Shown here: positions 61,382 to 64,000 of the stretch, piece by piece
How the letters are laid out: the number at the start of each line of letters is the position of its first letter
Position numbering within the stretch: position 1 is the stretch's first letter
DNA from: Bin34 sp965219935
Lineage (GTDB): Bacteria; Chloroflexota; Anaerolineae; Caldilineales; Caldilineaceae
Reading direction: 5' to 3'
Length of the DNA: 64,000 nt
Assembly (NCBI GenBank): GCA_965219935.1
Contig: CBDCOU010000003.1
Location: forward strand, 4,774,001-4,838,000
The notes under the pieces: model-generated
What the model saw: only the letters and a program-made list of their open reading frames with translations
The model's database searches: none
Told to the model about the DNA's origin: nothing
Position numbers and translations under genes: made by a program

Positions 61382-62896
61382 ATGGGTCGTGATCTAACAA
61401 GACGCGATTTTCTGCGCCTGTCCGGCGCCGCGGCCGGCATTACGGCACTGGCGGCTTGTGCCCCGGGTGCTCCCGGTGACGGCACCGGCGTTGCCCAGAC
61501 CGAACAGGCGGTTATCCGCTACGCCGGCCTGGAGGGCATGGGCGCGACGGTGGAACGCTTCATTCTGCCTTGGCTGGAAGAGGTTGGCTACGGCTGGGAG
61601 CGCGGCTCCTTCGGACAGCAGGAGCTGACGGACAAGATCATGCAGTCGGTGGCCACGGACACGTACCTGGCCGATGTCTTCCAGTTCCCGTCCAACGCGC
61701 GGTCCGACGTGATTAACGCCGGCGCCCTCTATCCCATTCCGGACTTCGTGCTGGACGCCATCGACTTCGACGACGTGCTGCCGAGCATTGTGGGTACGCT
61801 CTCTTGGGGCGGCCAGGTCTACGCCCTGCCCTACGACGGAGACATCCATTATTCGTCCTTCCGCAAGGATCTCTTTGCGGACTCGGCGATCGCTTCCGAT
61901 TTCGAGTCGAAAACCGGCTACCAGCTTGATTCCGAATCGGGGGCCAAGACCTGGGACGAGTGGCGCGCCATTGCGGAACACTTCACCGGTTGGGACTGGA
62001 ACGGCAACGGCGAGGAGGACGACTACGGCATCGCCACGATGAACAAGCGCGGCGACACCTTGTGGTGGGGTTTCCATTCCCGCGCCACCGCCTATGCCAA
62101 GCATCCGGACGATCCCTCCTACTTCATCGATGTCGATACGGGTGAGGCCCGGGTCAACAACCCCGGCTTCGTGCGCGCCCTGACCGAGTGGGTGGAAGAG
62201 AACCAGAACTGGTCGCCGCCCGGCGGCACCGGCTTCACCTACGGCGACTCGCTCAACGCGATGAACGGTGGACGCGTGGTCCAGACCTACAACTGGGATG
62301 CGGTCACCACCGCCGCCGCCGGCGAGTTTTCCGTCATTCAAGGCAAGCAGGGCTACAACCACCTGCCGGGTTCCTACGAGGTTTACAACCACAAGGAAGG
62401 CGGCTGGGAGGCCTTCGAGGAACCGAGCGCAGCACCCTTCCTGGCCTTTGGTGGCTGGGTGATCGCGGTCTCGGCCTTGACCGATGACAGTGTGATCGAA
62501 CAGGTTTGGAACATGGCCATCGAGCTGACCAAGCCCGAGTCGGGCATATGGTTCGTCACCAACCTGACCGGATGCAGCCCCTATCGCTTCAGCCAGTTGG
62601 AGGCCGTGGACGAGTTTGCCAACGGTCCCCTGCAGCTGGGCGAGGAGGTCGCGGTCGACTACCTGAACGCGGCCAAGGCGACACTGGATCATCCCAACGC
62701 GGTCACCGACCAGGCCTTTGGCGGCTGGGTTCAGTACCGCGATGCCCTTGAACTGGGTGTCTCCAAGGCCATGGCCAACGAGATTGACCCGCAGGGCGCG
62801 ATGGACGAAGTGGCGGCCGCCTTTGACGAGATCAGCGACCGCATGGGCGGCAAGGAACGCCAGGCGGAACTGTATCGGCTGACGCTTGGTTTGTAA
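61382..62896 (+). CDS. ABC sugar importer, substrate-binding lipoprotein
   Basis: A 504-residue extracellular solute-binding protein. ATG 61382 has AGGAGG about 11 bases ahead and starts a Tat-type lipoprotein signal: Arg7-Arg8-Asp-Phe-Leu, then a hydrophobic stretch and lipobox LAAC (Cys26), as is common for Chloroflexota. The mature part has the family 1 layout, with alternating hinge segments and GGWVIAVSALTDD near residue 360. The in-frame ORF from 61136 includes transposase remnants and is not the true start. It binds a sugar or oligosaccharide and delivers it to the permeases downstream. The neighbouring sulfatases and DgoD-like gene suggest an acidic or sulfated sugar; this is inference. 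Confidence 0.9.
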   Translation: MGRDLTRRDFLRLSGAAAGITALAACAPGAPGDGTGVAQTEQAVIRYAGLEGMGATVERFILPWLEEVGYGWERGSFGQQELTDKIMQSVATDTYLADVFQFPSNARSDVINAGALYPIPDFVLDAIDFDDVLPSIVGTLSWGGQVYALPYDGDIHYSSFRKDLFADSAIASDFESKTGYQLDSESGAKTWDEWRAIAEHFTGWDWNGNGEEDDYGIATMNKRGDTLWWGFHSRATAYAKHPDDPSYFIDVDTGEARVNNPGFVRALTEWVEENQNWSPPGGTGFTYGDSLNAMNGGRVVQTYNWDAVTTAAAGEFSVIQGKQGYNHLPGSYEVYNHKEGGWEAFEEPSAAPFLAFGGWVIAVSALTDDSVIEQVWNMAIELTKPESGIWFVTNLTGCSPYRFSQLEAVDEFANGPLQLGEEVAVDYLNAAKATLDHPNAVTDQAFGGWVQYRDALELGVSKAMANEIDPQGAMDEVAAAFDEISDRMGGKERQAELYRLTLGL

Positions 62897-62920
62897 TCGC
62901 TGTTTGGTATCACAACTGAA

Positions 62921-62951
62921 GGCGGGGGAGGGAAGTGCTCCCTCCCCCGCC
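62921..62951 (+). terminator. intercistronic hairpin after the binding-protein gene
   Basis: A perfect 13-bp stem (ggcgggggaggga / tccctcccccgcc) with a 5-base loop, 25 bases after the stop codon. There is no T run. Such folds after binding-protein genes usually protect the upstream mRNA or partly terminate, giving more binding protein than permease. Confidence 0.65.
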
Positions 62952-63016
62952 GCAGGCATGAAATGCAGGGAAGGACGCGTCCGCATCCTCTCGGCAAACG
63001 TTGAAACGCTTGACTG

Positions 63017-63952
63017 ATGGCCACAGCCCAACGCTCTGTGCCTGCCGCACGCGGCGTGCTGCAGTTCTCCATCCACGACCGGTTGTGGAAGTGGCTGCTG
63101 CTGCTGCCGTCCCTCCTGATGACCACGGTGCTGTTCATCGCACCCGTGGTCTGGACGCTGTACGCGGCGTTCACCGATCTGCATCTGTTCCGGGTCGGGG
63201 TGGAGACCGAATGGGTGGGCCTGTACAACTTCCAGAAGCTGCTGGGCAACTCTTCGTTTTGGCGCACCGCCAGGAACACCGTGGTGTTCATGCTGGGCGT
63301 GGTCCCGATGCAGTTCCTGATCGGCATGGTGCTGGCGGTCTGTCTGGACAACGTCACGCGGGGCCTGAAACTGTTCCGCACCTGGTTCCTGATGCCGCTG
63401 ATGGTCAGTCCGGTGGTGGTCGCCTTTGTAATCGGGCGCATGTTGTTCCAGGAGGATATTGGGCCAATCAATTCCCTGCTCCGCTGGCTGGGGTTTGAGG
63501 GCGTCCCGTGGCTGACCCACCCCAACTGGGCCATGTTCACCATCATGGTGATCGATGTCTGGCAGTGGAGCTCCTTCATGATCCTGATGCTGATGGCGGG
63601 GCTTCAGGGGGTACCCTACGATCTGCGCGAGGCGGCCTCCATCGACGGCGCCTCGTTCTGGCAGACCTTCTTCCGCATCACGCTGCCCCTGGTGATGCCC
63701 ATCGCGGCCACAGCGCTGTTGATTCGGATCATCGATGCATTCAAGGTGGTGGACATCATCATGGTCCTGACCGGAGGCGGTCCCGGTCAGGCGACCGAGT
63801 CCGTGACACTGGCCATCTACCGGGCCGGGGTCAAGGGCGGCGACTTGGCGTTCGGCAGCAGCCAGGCCTACTTCCTACTGTTGGTGATGGTGGTGTTCGG
63901 GGGCGCGTTCCTGGCCTTGACGCGACGCACGATGTCCCAGACCAAGGATTGA
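63017..63952 (+). CDS. ABC sugar importer permease, MalF/UgpA-like
   Basis: A 311-residue inner-membrane permease with six helices. The cytoplasmic EAA loop is visible as EAASIDGASFWQTFFRITLP near 206-225, the site where the ATPase docks. It begins MATAQRSVPAARG at ATG 63017, 65 bases after the hairpin. It pairs with a second permease whose start is at the window edge, and with the binding protein upstream. No ATPase gene is in the window; it may follow or be a shared MsmK/UgpC type. Confidence 0.92.
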   Translation: MATAQRSVPAARGVLQFSIHDRLWKWLLLLPSLLMTTVLFIAPVVWTLYAAFTDLHLFRVGVETEWVGLYNFQKLLGNSSFWRTARNTVVFMLGVVPMQFLIGMVLAVCLDNVTRGLKLFRTWFLMPLMVSPVVVAFVIGRMLFQEDIGPINSLLRWLGFEGVPWLTHPNWAMFTIMVIDVWQWSSFMILMLMAGLQGVPYDLREAASIDGASFWQTFFRITLPLVMPIAATALLIRIIDAFKVVDIIMVLTGGGPGQATESVTLAIYRAGVKGGDLAFGSSQAYFLLLVMVVFGGAFLALTRRTMSQTKD

Positions 63953-63983
63953 GTTGGATGTCGGAGCGCAGCGAGGCCGGACC

Positions 63984-64000
63984 ATGAAGGTATCCACACA
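63984..64000 (+). CDS. start of a downstream gene, probably the second permease (partial)
   Basis: An ATG at 63984 (MKVST) opens a frame that runs off the right edge, 31 bases after the permease stop codon. By operon logic this should be the MalG/UgpE-like partner, but only five codons are seen. An ATG at 63958 in another frame stops after nine codons. Confidence 0.35.

Noticed and set aside
1..64000. tRNA, rRNA or CRISPR genes anywhere in the window
   Set aside because: Reading through for T-loop (GGTTCGAATCC-like) and rRNA core sequences gave no convincing candidate. A tRNAscan or covariance-model search would be decisive.

Overview
The window looks like a piece of a GC-rich (about 60-65% by eye) chromosome of an uncultured Chloroflexota-type bacterium. 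The case is circumstantial: LysM and Tat-type lipoprotein signals, many phytanoyl-CoA-dioxygenase and sulfatase genes, a NIPSNAP protein, and large secreted eukaryote-like repeat proteins (ankyrin, fibronectin III) of the kind reported from sponge- or other host-associated Chloroflexota. No rRNA, tRNA or CRISPR array was seen, so the lineage is an inference.

Layout. 1-15.2 kb is mostly one rightward block: a VOC protein, a NIPSNAP protein, and an export module (HlyD-like lipoprotein, a 964-residue double-FtsX permease, two ABC ATPases, one with an AbrB-like tail). This runs directly into a RiPP-type maturation trio (HprK-like kinase, PqqD-like peptide carrier, lasso-type B2 protease). Xanthine phosphoribosyltransferase, a molybdenum hydroxylase subunit, FabF and FabH follow. 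15.4-21.2 kb is leftward: a PH-like membrane protein, then a probable six-gene operon of unknown membrane proteins, a zinc-ribbon membrane protein and a MutL/GlmL-like ASKHA protein.

21.2-36.8 kb is a rearranged, accessory-like stretch: relics of an IS4-type transposase and of TnpB, a large LysM/FG-GAP-like exported protein, a glycosyltransferase that ends early, a uracil-DNA glycosylase, a DUF4037 gene whose 3' third is duplicated on the far side of an ankyrin gene, a second larger ankyrin gene, then an SDR, threonine synthase, a second fold-type II PLP enzyme and a broken Rpn-type nuclease gene. 36.9-41.4 kb holds two exported repeat proteins: one with four copies of an unrecognised C-x12-CWWR motif on Thr/Pro linkers, and one with fibronectin III domains that contains a 627-bp in-frame tandem duplication. 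Both lie behind AT-rich leaders.

41.5-64 kb is metabolic and catabolic: a LarA-type nickel-pincer enzyme, an MFS carrier, an acetoacetate-decarboxylase-like enzyme, an asparagine-synthetase-like enzyme lacking the N-terminal Cys, a PhyH oxygenase, an unusual PD-(D/E)XK-like protein, a 2-hydroxyacid dehydrogenase, a canonical sulfatase, a HigBA-like toxin-antitoxin pair, a galactonate-dehydratase-like enzyme, a sulfatase-fold enzyme with Thr in place of the formylglycine Cys/Ser, another PhyH enzyme, a nucleotidyltransferase-HEPN fusion and a sugar ABC importer running off the right edge. Three decayed ISAs1-family copies lie in this part. The sulfatases, DgoD-like enzyme, 2-hydroxyacid dehydrogenase and importer fit uptake and breakdown of sulfated or acidic sugars.

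The most interesting candidates for something undescribed are the maturase-plus-exporter module with no visible precursor, the AsnB-like/oxygenase/decarboxylase/MFS group, the CWWR-repeat exported protein, the Thr-type sulfatase homologue, and the ankyrin/DUF4037 duplication.
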